Assembly (NCBI GenBank): GCA_028282465.1
Contig: JANQHX010000012.1
Location: 1-64,000, forward strand
Source of the DNA: Gynuella sp.
GTDB taxonomy: Bacteria; Pseudomonadota; Gammaproteobacteria; Pseudomonadales; Natronospirillaceae
Reading direction: 5' to 3'
Length of the DNA stretch: 64,000 bases
Shown here: piece by piece, positions 45,691 through 54,567 of the stretch
Position numbering within the stretch: the stretch's first letter is position 1
Layout: every line of letters starts with the position of its first letter
The notes under the pieces: model-generated
Databases searched by the model: none
The model's input: only the letters and a program-made list of their open reading frames with translations
Told to the model about the DNA's origin: nothing
Position numbers and translations under genes: made by a program

Positions 45691-46580
45691 TAGGCTCTCA
45701 ACTGATGTCCTGTTAGTTTTAAGAATAGATCCTCTAATGTAGGTGCTCGCACCTGTAGGCCTTGTAATGGAATACCTAATCGCATCAGCTCTGATAGCGT
45801 TGCGTCCACTTCCGAAGTGAGAATTTCGAATTTACTACCAGTTTCAGAATAGTTTTTTGTCAGCTCATCGAGTTTATGGCTTACATCAGTAATTGAATCT
45901 TTAGGAAGCTGTATTAATACGCCATCGAAGTGGCGGCTGAGAATCGTATCCGGAGAACCTGTTTCAACTACTTTTCCTTTATCAATTATCAGCAACTCAT
46001 CGCACAGGTATTGAGCCTCATCCATATAATGAGTAGTCAACAATACAGTTTTACCCTTAGCTTTAATTTTCTGGACAAGATCCCAAAAGTTGCGGCGAGC
46101 TTGGGGATCCAAACCTGTGGTTGGTTCATCTAAAAACACAACCCTTGGGTCATTCACCAGTGCTAATGCTAAAAGCAGCCTTTGCCTTTGACCACCAGAA
46201 AGTCTTCGTGCATCTCGATTGGCAAAATCTTCCAACGCACAAAGTTTTATTAATTCATCTAAGTCGACAGATTCTGTATAAAAGGAAGCAAATAGTTTAA
46301 GCGTCTCTTTAACTGTCATGTGGTCTGGTAAGGATGTGTGCTGAAATTGAATGCCCACATGTTGAGACACATCGGTTGCCGCCAACTCTCCAAAATATAA
46401 GATTTCGCCAGAGCTTGGTTTAACCAACCCTTCTAACATTTCTATTGTGGTGGTTTTCCCCGCTCCATTAGGACCAAGAAGTCCCAAGCATATACCTTCT
46501 GGCACATCAAAGCTGATATGGTCTACAGCAATGACATCCCGAAAAGATTTCACTAAATTTTTAACGCTAAGAATATTCAT
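45690..46580 (-). CDS. ABC transporter ATP-binding protein
   Basis: From ATG 46580 a 296-residue ATPase: Walker A GPNGAGKTTT, Q-loop in QFQHTSLPDHM, signature RLSGGQRQR, Walker B VVFLDEPTTGLDPQARR and the switch His in LLTTHYMDEAQ. The C-terminal 80 residues form a regulatory tail typical of drug/lipid exporters of the DrrA/CcmA-like group. The frame is open to 46649, but the first 23 codons add no domain sequence. It forms a two-gene ABC exporter with the next gene. Confidence 0.92.
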   Translation of the reverse strand: MNILSVKNLVKSFRDVIAVDHISFDVPEGICLGLLGPNGAGKTTTIEMLEGLVKPSSGEILYFGELAATDVSQHVGIQFQHTSLPDHMTVKETLKLFASFYTESVDLDELIKLCALEDFANRDARRLSGGQRQRLLLALALVNDPRVVFLDEPTTGLDPQARRNFWDLVQKIKAKGKTVLLTTHYMDEAQYLCDELLIIDKGKVVETGSPDTILSRHFDGVLIQLPKDSITDVSHKLDELTKNYSETGSKFEILTSEVDATLSELMRLGIPLQGLQVRAPTLEDLFLKLTGHQLRA

Positions 46581-46670
46581 GTTGACGCATGTGTGTTCAA
46601 GTCTGAACTTGAGTTTACCATAGCTTTCCACATATCTTGGTTTGAACAAAAAAAACCACTAGCTAACAAC

Positions 46671-46679
46671 TTATCCACA
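46671..46679 (+). promoter_or_regulatory. Consensus DnaA box upstream of the dnaT-like gene
   Basis: TTATCCACA matches the E. coli DnaA box exactly and lies 66 bases before the start of a replication-gene pair. A second exact 9-mer occurs inside creD (42430), so chance occurrence cannot be excluded. Confidence 0.45.
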
Positions 46680-46744
46680 GGATTTTCGGCTATTTGTGCA
46701 ACTCGGCATGGGCTAGAATGGCTGACCGACTTTTGAGGTTATCC

Positions 46745-47539
46745 ATGAATATTCAGTTTGGAGAAAAACTGCTCTCCCTATCGCCTTCCCTGGCGGCTCA
46801 AATTGGACTTGAGGAAGCAATTCTAGCTCAACTGGTGTTAGAACTGTCACACATCTGCCCAAGCAAGAACCTGATGGGAAAAGACTGGTTTTATCTAGCC
46901 CCAGAACGCTGGCCGGAACTCATACCGTTCTGGAACATGACCAAAATTAATCAAGTGTTTCATAACCTAGAAGCACTCAAGATGGTTGAGCGACACCACA
47001 ATTCAAATGGACAATTCTTAATCAGGCTCATTCCCGAAAATGCATTTCATCCTGCAGCATCTGCTAACCATAACCACAGAGTCGAGCAACAGGTTAATCC
47101 TGCCGCTGGCAGACCCTCAGCAGTTACTAATCAACAAGCTAGAAATGCAAACCCTGCTGCACGCGCTCGAAATCAGGCCCATGCCGGACTCCCAACATTC
47201 ATGATTGAAAAGAGTAATGAGTTTGCTCAAACCAAAGGTTATCGAACCCCAATGGACATGGGCTGGAAACCTGATCAAAAACTGTTGATTCCCCGTTTAA
47301 TTGGCGACAATATTCCTGTTGAATTTGCTAGAGAACAATTAGCGGATTTCAAAAGCCACTACATAGAGACAGGTACTGTCGCCAGTGACTGGAACACTCG
47401 ATTTATTCGTTGGGTAAAAGAACAGTACAGCAAACAAACTCGTTATGCGGGTGGCTATAATAACACCCAAAGCCCAAAGCAGGAGCAGCGTGATGGAGTT
47501 CGACGCGCACTCAATGATATCCACGATACAAGCTGGTAA
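46745..47539 (+). CDS. DnaT-domain replication protein
   Basis: A 264-residue protein from ATG 46745 (GAGG ribosome site). The N-terminal 95 residues look like a winged-helix domain (IQFGEKLLSLSPSLAAQIGL, WPELIPFWNMTKINQVFHNLEAL). A low-complexity Asn/Ala linker (residues about 105-155) follows, then a DnaT-like single-stranded-DNA-binding domain (GWKPDQKLLIPRLIGDN, FAREQLADFKSHYIETG, DWNTRFIRWVKEQY). It overlaps the following replication-protein-P-like gene by 47 bases. Together they probably act in loading the replicative helicase, as DnaT/DnaC do in enterics. Confidence 0.85.
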   Translation: MNIQFGEKLLSLSPSLAAQIGLEEAILAQLVLELSHICPSKNLMGKDWFYLAPERWPELIPFWNMTKINQVFHNLEALKMVERHHNSNGQFLIRLIPENAFHPAASANHNHRVEQQVNPAAGRPSAVTNQQARNANPAARARNQAHAGLPTFMIEKSNEFAQTKGYRTPMDMGWKPDQKLLIPRLIGDNIPVEFAREQLADFKSHYIETGTVASDWNTRFIRWVKEQYSKQTRYAGGYNNTQSPKQEQRDGVRRALNDIHDTSW

Positions 47540-48230
47540 TCATCAACCCGAAAACAATGCTCTAAGTGACGATCAGAAAATTCTGATCAATATGATTTTC
47601 ACTCGCTTTAAAGCTATTTACGGCAACCGATTCGAAAGTACCTTTGGTGATGAGAACCAAGTACGGCTCACCAAGAGAGAATGGGGCTACTCACTTCAAG
47701 ACATTACCGAAGACCGTTTAGCCCTTGCGCTACATAAATGCAAAGAAAAACACTCATGGCCTCCAAGCATTGCTGAGTTCATACAACTATTGAAACCTGC
47801 TCCTGAAGAGTTTGGACTCCCAGATACCCGTAAAGCTTACCTAGAGGCCTGTTCTATTCGGCACAACCCACGTGAAGCCAATTGGAGCCATCCTGCCGTT
47901 TATTTTGCTTCCAGAGATACTGGCTTTTATTTACTTCAAAGTGGAACCGAAAAAGAAGTTTGGCCAAGATTTGAGAAATACTACGGTAACTATTGCGAAC
48001 GAGTATTTAATGGAGAGCAACTGGCCATACCGCAAACCGTAGCAATACCTGATAACTCAGCAACAACAACCGCAACAACAGCAAATGAACTAGCAGCGCA
48101 GTACGGAGTAGATGCCAGTGTTTTCTATTATTTAACCAAAACACCTGGTTCCGAAATTAGGAAGCGCTTAAGGGAACAAGCGTTAGTTGTTGTGACTCTG
48201 GAGTTCTCTGGGGCTGAGTTGCCTGACTAG
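47493..48230 (+). CDS. Replication protein P-like helicase loader
   Basis: A 245-residue protein beginning at ATG 47493, with AGGAG upstream inside the end of the dnaT-like gene. The core KCKEKHSWPPSIAEFIQLL, GLPDTRKAYLEAC, NWSHPAVYFASRDTGFYLL and VWPRFEKYYGNYCERVF matches the phage lambda P family, a helicase-loading factor. No phage structural, integrase or lysis gene is nearby, so this appears to be a resident chromosomal pair rather than part of a prophage. Confidence 0.82.
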   Translation: MEFDAHSMISTIQAGNHQPENNALSDDQKILINMIFTRFKAIYGNRFESTFGDENQVRLTKREWGYSLQDITEDRLALALHKCKEKHSWPPSIAEFIQLLKPAPEEFGLPDTRKAYLEACSIRHNPREANWSHPAVYFASRDTGFYLLQSGTEKEVWPRFEKYYGNYCERVFNGEQLAIPQTVAIPDNSATTTATTANELAAQYGVDASVFYYLTKTPGSEIRKRLREQALVVVTLEFSGAELPD

Positions 48231-48485
48231 TATCCTGCGAAAAAGTCGCATCTCTTTTTGAAGAAGCAGACTAGCAAAGCAAACACCCTACTGACTGCTA
48301 AAGACTATTTAATTCTAATATGCTTTGCTTGATATCTATTTATCTATCATTTTTTAAGTCATCAAATCAGTGATTCAACCAATAAGAAAAAGACTCAGAG
48401 CAAAGAGGGAAGGCCCAAGAAATAATTGAACCCAACCTCTAAGGTAACATAGATATATTATCCATGTCAGTTTATGCTTAGTTTA
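48231..48485. other. Boundary between core genes and the accessory island
   Basis: 255 AT-rich bases between the helicase-loader gene and the convergent hydrolase gene. No terminator with a clear T-tract, no tRNA and no direct repeat marking an attachment site was seen. Confidence 0.4.
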
Positions 48486-50108
48486 TTACCACCCACTAAA
48501 GAAGCTTTCAATCTTGTCCTTAAAGTCATCAACATCATCCTTAATATTATGAAAACCGTCTTCAAGTGGTTTAGATGTGATCACATTTGAAAGATTTACA
48601 TTTACATCATCAGAATCTATTTTAATCGGCAAGCCAGGCACGCCATTAAATTCAAGCTCTAAATCTATAGTGCCTGAAGTTAAGTCAATTTCTGAATCAA
48701 AATACCCGTAGCTATTTCCAAAATACAATCCACCATCATACAGGAATTCAACCACAGTATAATCACCTAAATACTCGGTATATTCGACTTTCGAAGCATT
48801 GATTGTTGCAAAAGATTGAGTCAATAAAACTGATGCCTGTGCATCAAACCCTTCATCTGAAACATTGAAATAACCTTGCGCAGTGAAAGAACCAACACTG
48901 AATTCAGCATTACCATTTATATAGCCTGGACCAACATTAAGAGATACATCGACTACTAGGTCTTCTACAGAAACTCGAACTACTTTAACACCTGTAAATC
49001 CATCTGCCGAGAATGATCCTTTTACCTTCTTTGAATAAATATAGTCATATAGAAAGTCAAAACCATATCTATCAAAATAAGGAGAATGCTTGTTAGAATC
49101 GTAATATAGCCAATGCCCGGCAAACTCCGAATGAATACTCCTATTACTATAGTTATATGTTGTTAAATTACCTGAGGAATTCCTAATAGTATAACTTCCA
49201 CTAACTTTACCACTGATATTGTTATTTCGTTCATAACTAGGGATTGGCCGTTCGTCCACAGTGAGCCAACTATTACTGCTGTCAAAATCAGTCCCCTTTT
49301 CGAATATCTCATTATTACTATACAAAAAGCCAGTGAATTTGTTTGAATCTGATGAGACCTTGCTGTTTGGATATCTGTCGCCTATTGTTGTAGCCGCAGT
49401 TGGGTCTAGCAGTACTGACGTCAATGTGTTTACCTTATCGTGACCTACGATTTTTTTTGATAGCTCATGAGCAAATACACCACCACGACTAAAGCCTATT
49501 ACTACTACATCCCACTTATGAGTCTTATCGCTTAAAATACTCTTAATCCTTGATGCCGCTTCCCCAACCTGAAATCTATTATTACGCATAGTTGCCCAGT
49601 TCAATTGGATATGCATATATTCATGATCTGAAGAAGAGGATGGATAGCGCATTCCTAACATACGTTCTAAGCTATTTTGCCAAGGTTGAATCCAATTACC
49701 GCTATCCAATAAATCTTTAGTTAGTTTAGCGCCAGGTATAGAAACATATAGTGTTGGCCTATAGTCGTAAACTGTACCAGATGGTGGAACATTCCTTTTT
49801 ATAACATCTATCTCAACTGCTGATGTAAAACTATTCGTAGCAGAGTTATAGTGAAAGTTTCCTTGCGAAGGATTTTCAATATAGTAGTCAGTAGAAGTGA
49901 ACACAGGAACTACTATGCCGCTCATAATAATTGGCACAATAGTTCTTTCAACGTTAACCGACCACCCGTCTGTAGGAATACTATTATCAATTTTATATTT
50001 ATAATTCTGAGATGCCATGCCTGGATTACTCCAACTATTGTAGCCGTATGCACTCCCCGAAAATAGCAAGACCATCAATATAAAACTTCGTAAAAATCTC
50101 TCCATCAT
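48486..50108 (-). CDS. Secreted alpha/beta-hydrolase-like protein
   Basis: A 540-residue exported protein: signal peptide (residues 1-22, ending SAYG), then a hydrolase-like domain with the nucleophile elbow VVVIGFSRGGVFAHELSKK (GxSxGG, Ser near 207) and LTSVLLDPTA, where the Asp may serve the triad. A later Phe/Ser-rich beta region (about 375-510) contains repeated VDVSLNVGPGYI and FNVSDEGFDA segments and could bind the cell surface. AAGGAT precedes the ATG. It is the last gene of the island on this strand; a lipase or peptidase role is possible but unproven. Confidence 0.78.
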   Translation of the reverse strand: MMERFLRSFILMVLLFSGSAYGYNSWSNPGMASQNYKYKIDNSIPTDGWSVNVERTIVPIIMSGIVVPVFTSTDYYIENPSQGNFHYNSATNSFTSAVEIDVIKRNVPPSGTVYDYRPTLYVSIPGAKLTKDLLDSGNWIQPWQNSLERMLGMRYPSSSSDHEYMHIQLNWATMRNNRFQVGEAASRIKSILSDKTHKWDVVVIGFSRGGVFAHELSKKIVGHDKVNTLTSVLLDPTAATTIGDRYPNSKVSSDSNKFTGFLYSNNEIFEKGTDFDSSNSWLTVDERPIPSYERNNNISGKVSGSYTIRNSSGNLTTYNYSNRSIHSEFAGHWLYYDSNKHSPYFDRYGFDFLYDYIYSKKVKGSFSADGFTGVKVVRVSVEDLVVDVSLNVGPGYINGNAEFSVGSFTAQGYFNVSDEGFDAQASVLLTQSFATINASKVEYTEYLGDYTVVEFLYDGGLYFGNSYGYFDSEIDLTSGTIDLELEFNGVPGLPIKIDSDDVNVNLSNVITSKPLEDGFHNIKDDVDDFKDKIESFFSGW

Positions 50109-50155
50109 AGAAATATCCTTTTGATCATAAATTAGAAACTATAAAAACTTGGTGC

Positions 50156-50326
50156 CTAATAGGAGGCTCGCAACACAAGGCATGTTACTTCAAAGCTTAC
50201 CTTTAATTCACTATGATAAGAAGTACTATTCACACCCACTGACTCTTCAAAACCAATTGTATTGACTATTCGGAACCACGTTATCCTGTTATTAACAACA
50301 CCATCATTAGTAAATGTGACCTTCAA
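50156..50326 (-). CDS. Doubtful 56-codon ORF upstream of the hydrolase gene
   Basis: A TTG-initiated frame in the 198-base gap before the hydrolase gene encodes FTNDGVVNNRITWFRIVN, FEESVGV and SELKVSFEVTCLVLRASY. It overlaps the end of the small secreted gene at 50307 in another frame. It has beta-strand-like sequence but no ribosome site and may be the remains of a longer gene. Confidence 0.25.
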   Translation of the reverse strand: MKVTFTNDGVVNNRITWFRIVNTIGFEESVGVNSTSYHSELKVSFEVTCLVLRASY

Positions 50327-50639
50327 CTAACTCACAATAACCGCCTCGACCTTCTACAACGAGCATTCTTACATCCTTGTTCGCCATATATGCAGAAAGA
50401 AATATTGCCACTTTACTGTCATGACCATTATTCGGTTTAGGCTCTGTATAAATGAATGCAGGGTTGCAAATATCTGCGTCATCAATAGATTGGATATTTA
50501 GTATAAATCGCACACCATACCAATCATCCTTGCCTGCATGCACCTTCTCTATTTTTCCAGTAATATTAGTACCTGCAGAATGGCTAACACTCGCAATCAA
50601 CAAAAAAGCCAATAGCTTCAACAATCGAGTAAATAACAT
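50307..50639 (-). CDS. Small secreted two-cysteine protein (island paralogue 1)
   Basis: A 110-residue protein from ATG 50639 (GAGG site). A signal peptide (residues 1-22, ending SHSAG) precedes a compact domain with two cysteines (DADICNPAF and GGYCELVEG) and the pattern VAIFLSAYMANKDVRMLVVEG. That last pattern, roughly SxLLxAYxxxKxVRxxxxxxxxC, recurs in five neighbours, so they form a divergent family. No function is known to me. Confidence 0.75.
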   Translation of the reverse strand: MLFTRLLKLLAFLLIASVSHSAGTNITGKIEKVHAGKDDWYGVRFILNIQSIDDADICNPAFIYTEPKPNNGHDSKVAIFLSAYMANKDVRMLVVEGRGGYCELVEGHIY

Positions 50640-50666
50640 TTTCACCTCAGTTTCTCTTATAAGGGT

Positions 50667-50981
50667 CTATTTGTGACTGTACTCTACAATATCTAGGTTA
50701 AGTATGTGTGTTTTTGAACATTTCTCGCCCTCATTACTAAACCACAGAAATGTGAATGACTGGTCAGCTGTATATGCAGCTATCAAAGTGGATACTAACG
50801 CAGAATAATTTTCACTAGATGCTGAAAGTCTTGCGTGCATTCTATAATGCGCACCACCAAGACAACTAGCCGGCTCTGGATCAAATCTTATATCGACACC
50901 TGTTGAAAAGAATCTCAAGCTTGAAACTTTAAATGGGCCTGATTCATAAGTGGATGAAAACCCTAAGCCAGAAACTAACAT
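50667..50981 (-). CDS. Small two-cysteine protein, island paralogue 2, with no standard start for its signal peptide
   Basis: The first ATG (50981) yields 104 residues beginning inside a hydrophobic stretch. Codons upstream continue in frame (IRIYAILFLMLVSGLGFSS), a good signal peptide, but lack ATG, GTG or TTG; an AGGA site sits 6 bases before an ATT at 51008. Either a rare ATT start is used or the start codon was lost by mutation. The mature part has ASCLGGAHYR, ALVSTLIAAYTADQSFTFLWF and GEKCSKT, the pattern of the family. Confidence 0.65.
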   Translation of the reverse strand: MLVSGLGFSSTYESGPFKVSSLRFFSTGVDIRFDPEPASCLGGAHYRMHARLSASSENYSALVSTLIAAYTADQSFTFLWFSNEGEKCSKTHILNLDIVEYSHK

Positions 50982-51127
50982 TAAAAAAAGAATGGCATAT
51001 ATACGAATAATATTTCCTATACAATATTTTTAGGTAAAAAGGTACAGAAGCAATGTAAATAATTTTCCACACTCGCTATTTTAGAAAAGGTGAAAACATT
51101 ACATTCTAAATTCAGTTCAAAAAAACC

Positions 51128-51478
51128 TTATTTCTCTATTCTGATGGTTTTAAGTCGTGCATCGCCTTCACTGTCACAACCCGATAGCCAACCTCATACT
51201 CGTTTGTTTGATACCATCGCAGTTAATGCAATGCTAACAATCTGATCAAAGTTTTCTTGATCACAAGCCAAATCGACACGCTTGGTGTTTTGACAACCGT
51301 CAGCATTAGAATGAACTGTTGTGAAGTCTATTTCGAACCCTTTGTCACCGGTACATTCCCTTTGGTGAATATATTCTATCCCTACCCAACCCGTCTCACC
51401 TGATGCTATTGATAACATAGGAACCATAGCAAGAGACAATAAACTATGTTTGATGACAGGCATTAAATTAAATTTCAT
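51128..51478 (-). pseudogene. Island paralogue 3, interrupted by an in-frame TGA
   Basis: The gene reads MKFNLMPVIKHSLLSLAM (signal peptide), DGCQNTKRVDL and IVSIALTAMVSNKRV, then TGA (51194-51196), then continues in the same frame with GWLSGCDSEGDARLKTIRIEK to a TAA at 51128-51130. The downstream part restores the conserved second-cysteine segment: paralogue 4 has IRIWVSGC at the same place, with Arg where the TGA stands. CGA to TGA is a single C-to-T change. The 94-residue truncated product would lack the last cysteine motif. Confidence 0.8.
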
Positions 51479-51579
51479 AATCTGTGAAATCCATTTTAGT
51501 TAGTAATATTTCCTAAAATCACCTTGTGAGATCAGATGAAGAAACGATGAAGCTACTGAGTCGATAGATTTGGTTACGC

Positions 51580-51921
51580 TTATTCAGTCAAGATTACTGA
51601 CCAAAGTTTAGGGAAACTGGTACTCCATCGATCAATACAACCGCTAACCCAAATTCTGATTGGGGTTTTGGATATCTTCGCTGCCATTAACGCAGAATAC
51701 TGTCTATCACCATTTTTAGAGTCATCTTGTAAAATTACGGCACCAGAGTTTCCGCATCTGTCAGGATCGTTTGAATCTGTGGCAGTGAAATTTACCTTAA
51801 CAATTCCACCCTCTATTTGAAGAGAGGTTATCTGTGCACTTCCATTTTCAGTCGCCCAGCCGGATGCGAGAACGGAGACTGGAAACAAAGTGACTAATAT
51901 CAATACTATTTTTCTTAACAT
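51580..51921 (-). CDS. Small secreted two-cysteine protein (island paralogue 4)
   Basis: A 113-residue protein with signal peptide (residues 1-19, ending VLASG), then WATENGSAQITSLQIEGGIVKV, DPDRCGNSGAVILQ, YSALMAAKISKTPIRIWVSGC and a hydrophobic tail. AGGAAGGA precedes the ATG. This is the cleanest member of the family and shows the SGC second-cysteine motif. Family otherwise unrecognised. Confidence 0.78.
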   Translation of the reverse strand: MLRKIVLILVTLFPVSVLASGWATENGSAQITSLQIEGGIVKVNFTATDSNDPDRCGNSGAVILQDDSKNGDRQYSALMAAKISKTPIRIWVSGCIDRWSTSFPKLWSVILTE

Positions 51922-52007
51922 TTATATTCCTTCCTATAAGAATTTATCGTTTGTCAAAATCTGAGATTCTTGGCACAAGATGAAGCCTATTGAATTTCTG
52001 CTCACAG

Positions 52008-53609
52008 TTATAGAATCGCCAATATCGGAATTAAAACCTCTGCTTTAAAATATGTTCCATCAATCACTTCTTTGCGAAAAGGATCAGAAAACGATAAAGG
52101 AATTGCATTGTGAGCATCATTATTTGTGTTTATATATACTGAATCGAAAGGGGTGTGGTCAGCTAGGTTATTAATCGTAGTTAAGTCAAAAAGATAGTCT
52201 ACTGACTCATAGCAATTGGTTACCTCAGCACCGTTTTCGTCAACTTGTTCATTGCATAACTCCACAGATGGTAGGGTACCATTCTGGTATGCTTCCCACT
52301 GATAAGCAGATGGTGCCTCTTCCGAAGATTGCAGCTTTAAAAAAAGATTATAGGCCGATCGCATTAGTAGCTTCCTAGACTCTTCACTACTTAATCCATC
52401 AAGATCGGGACTCACATACTCAACCTGACTTAGAGACTCGAGCATGATGTCCCAGTACTCTTCTGATCTCCCTTCGTATCCGTATTTATACATTGGTTCT
52501 GGGCCAAGACCAATTGCGCTCATAGTAGGCACGAACGAAGTATCAGTCTTATGTATTTTTATAACGTTTGCCGAATTTATTCCGCTAGCAGATAACTCAT
52601 TTGCCAGAATAGTTTCCATCAAAGAGAACCACGGCATAGTAGACCCTGGCATGTTGTCGTAAGGAGGCTTCTTATAAGCGTAGATGTCAAATATCGACAA
52701 ACTAACGCCACTCAGGATTGCTGTAGTGTCAAATTCTACCAATAGTTCTTCTGGCGATAGCCCTTGGGTATAACCTGAACCTGTCGCAAAAGCTACGTTT
52801 CTTGTGAGATCAGGAAAACCGTCACCTCGTATAGAATATTTTAAACGCAGTCGTCTGTAGGCCTCTCTTAATTTGTTGGCCCTACCCCAAAACATGAAAT
52901 CAAGCAAAAGGTCTTCATCAGGATCATATGATTTGACACATAGCATTTCTAGAGCCGCATCTGACCGAATAACATCTTTCCATAAGGGCCTTATATTATC
53001 GAATCGGTCAGCCGCCAACTGAATATTTTGAACTAGGTCGGTGTTGATGTGTGCACACCCATGAGGTGAGTCTAAACTTAGATATAGAGAACTATCATGA
53101 TTTTCACCATTATATTCCATGAAGGTTAGAGCCAATTTCGCTACCAGACCTCCCATACTTACACCACCAACAATATTCTTAAAGAGACCTACTTTCTCCT
53201 TATTAACCTTTCTTATCAGCTCTTCGAATACTAAAGCATTGGCTTGCACAGATTCTAATGGTGTATCAAAATCTAAAAATATGAAGTCATAACCTTGTTG
53301 TCGCAAGGTTTCTAAATCTCCATTAATGTTCAATAACTGCCACAAGTCGGCACCAGTGCTATTTGCACTCAAACCTGAGGCAACGCCAAAATCAAACCCT
53401 TCAGATATTATTACCGGTTTATTGAGTATTCCATCGTCAGAAAAATTACACCAAGCTGTGCCGGAATTTCCTGTCTGATTAACAAACTGAATCCCTACAT
53501 AATCTCTTAGCGCAACAATATCTTTTAAATTACCACTACAGATTTTGATATTTGCTGATGAAATAGATGCACACATTAGCATCAACAACATAAAACTATA
53601 CTTAACCAT
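52008..53609 (-). CDS. Secreted esterase-like alpha/beta hydrolase
   Basis: A 533-residue exported protein: signal peptide (residues 1-19), KPVIISEGFDFGVASG (oxyanion-side strand), GYDFIFLDFDTPLESVQANALVFEELI, and the elbow NIVGGVSMGGLVAKLALTFMEY (GxSxGG, Ser near 151), then LYLSLDSPHGCAHINTD. This resembles PGAP1/esterase-like lipases found in secreted bacterial proteins. The C-terminal half (LADHTPFDSVYINTNNDAHNAI) carries a His that may complete the triad. It lies within the run of small secreted paralogues and could act with them, but only position supports this. Confidence 0.8.
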   Translation of the reverse strand: MVKYSFMLLMLMCASISSANIKICSGNLKDIVALRDYVGIQFVNQTGNSGTAWCNFSDDGILNKPVIISEGFDFGVASGLSANSTGADLWQLLNINGDLETLRQQGYDFIFLDFDTPLESVQANALVFEELIRKVNKEKVGLFKNIVGGVSMGGLVAKLALTFMEYNGENHDSSLYLSLDSPHGCAHINTDLVQNIQLAADRFDNIRPLWKDVIRSDAALEMLCVKSYDPDEDLLLDFMFWGRANKLREAYRRLRLKYSIRGDGFPDLTRNVAFATGSGYTQGLSPEELLVEFDTTAILSGVSLSIFDIYAYKKPPYDNMPGSTMPWFSLMETILANELSASGINSANVIKIHKTDTSFVPTMSAIGLGPEPMYKYGYEGRSEEYWDIMLESLSQVEYVSPDLDGLSSEESRKLLMRSAYNLFLKLQSSEEAPSAYQWEAYQNGTLPSVELCNEQVDENGAEVTNCYESVDYLFDLTTINNLADHTPFDSVYINTNNDAHNAIPLSFSDPFRKEVIDGTYFKAEVLIPILAIL

Positions 53610-53984
53610 AAAAATTCCCCATTCTAGTTGTATACCTACTCATATAATTTCTAGGTTTATATTAACTTCAGCATCGCTTTGACTTGCAGATGGTTTTGAA
53701 CATGGCTCACCTATAAGTCGGGATACTGAACCACCCAAAGCGTAAGCCCAAGCGCATTTTTCTCTTTGTTGAAACACCGAAATTAATCAGAAGTTTCTAT
53801 AACTAAACCCTCAATATATGAGTTATTAATATTTGTTCTTAATTAAGCCACAATACCACTAGCAATATCTCTAGAGCAGGATGTGGGTCAAGGTTCTCTC
53901 AATCAAGAACAAACATTAAAACTGCAAGCAAGTGTTGTTAGTACCGAACTGAGAAATTCATAAATTACGGTATCATTTCAACAA
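53610..53984. other. Gap with a short remnant ORF
   Basis: 375 AT-rich bases. A minus-strand frame at 53640-53777 (GTG start, 45 codons, QQREKCAWAYALGGSVSR and AEVNINLEII) has no ribosome site and may be a gene remnant. No hairpin with a T-tract was recognised. Confidence 0.35.
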
Positions 53985-54314
53985 TTAGTGCACTACCAAT
54001 CGATTTATAGATGGATCACAATTCGGCAATTCTTGATCATTAAGGTTCATACGAATATCTTTACCCATTGAGTACGCAAGCAAAATTGTTGACGCCAGAA
54101 CCTGATAGTTTTCATGATCTAATCTAACAATAAATCGCCTTCCACCATCACAAAGACTTAGCTCCGAATTAGGAACACTAACCATAAAAGCCAGTCCACC
54201 ATTTGCAGGATATAAATGAGTTACTTTCATCCAGCCGGTTTCTGGATGCCATGGATCTGCATTGGAATACGTAGCATAAAAGAACATAACTAGGATAATT
54301 AGATATTTTTTCAT
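53985..54314 (-). CDS. Small secreted two-cysteine protein (island paralogue 5)
   Basis: A 109-residue protein from ATG 54314, preceded by GAGAGAG; the frame is open to 54353. The signal peptide MKKYLIILVMFFYATYSNA is followed by a Pro/Trp-rich start (DPWHPETGWMKV), SELSLCDGGRRFIV, YQVLASTILLAYSMGKDIRM and NCDPSINRLVVH, again the family pattern. Confidence 0.75.
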   Translation of the reverse strand: MKKYLIILVMFFYATYSNADPWHPETGWMKVTHLYPANGGLAFMVSVPNSELSLCDGGRRFIVRLDHENYQVLASTILLAYSMGKDIRMNLNDQELPNCDPSINRLVVH

Positions 54315-54567
54315 ATACTCTCTCATATAAGTAAAGTAAATGTTTCTTAACACATTAGAATATGTGATCTATAAAACAATACGTCATAGGGCGAATAGAA
54401 TTTAATAGATTTAAGTTCACCCGTATAAATGAAATACTCTTTATTTCAGACAGCAATAACTGTCTTAACACTATTGATATAAAAGAGATATAACCTCTTC
54501 ATACAAACCTAAACAGCTATGACATCTAAATAACACAATATCATTAGATGTTTACTAGAGTTGACCA

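Noticed and set aside
44680..46580. Bacteriocin-immunity or antibiotic ABC cluster
   Set aside because: The ABC-2 pair has no biosynthetic or precursor genes beside it; its neighbours are cre and replication genes.
46694..48230. Prophage
   Set aside because: Despite DnaT/P-like replication genes there are no integrase, structural, lysis or repressor genes, and no attachment repeats.
51194..51196. Selenocysteine codon
   Set aside because: The TGA aligns with Arg, not Cys, in the paralogue, and no SECIS-like hairpin is evident right after it; a nonsense mutation is simpler.
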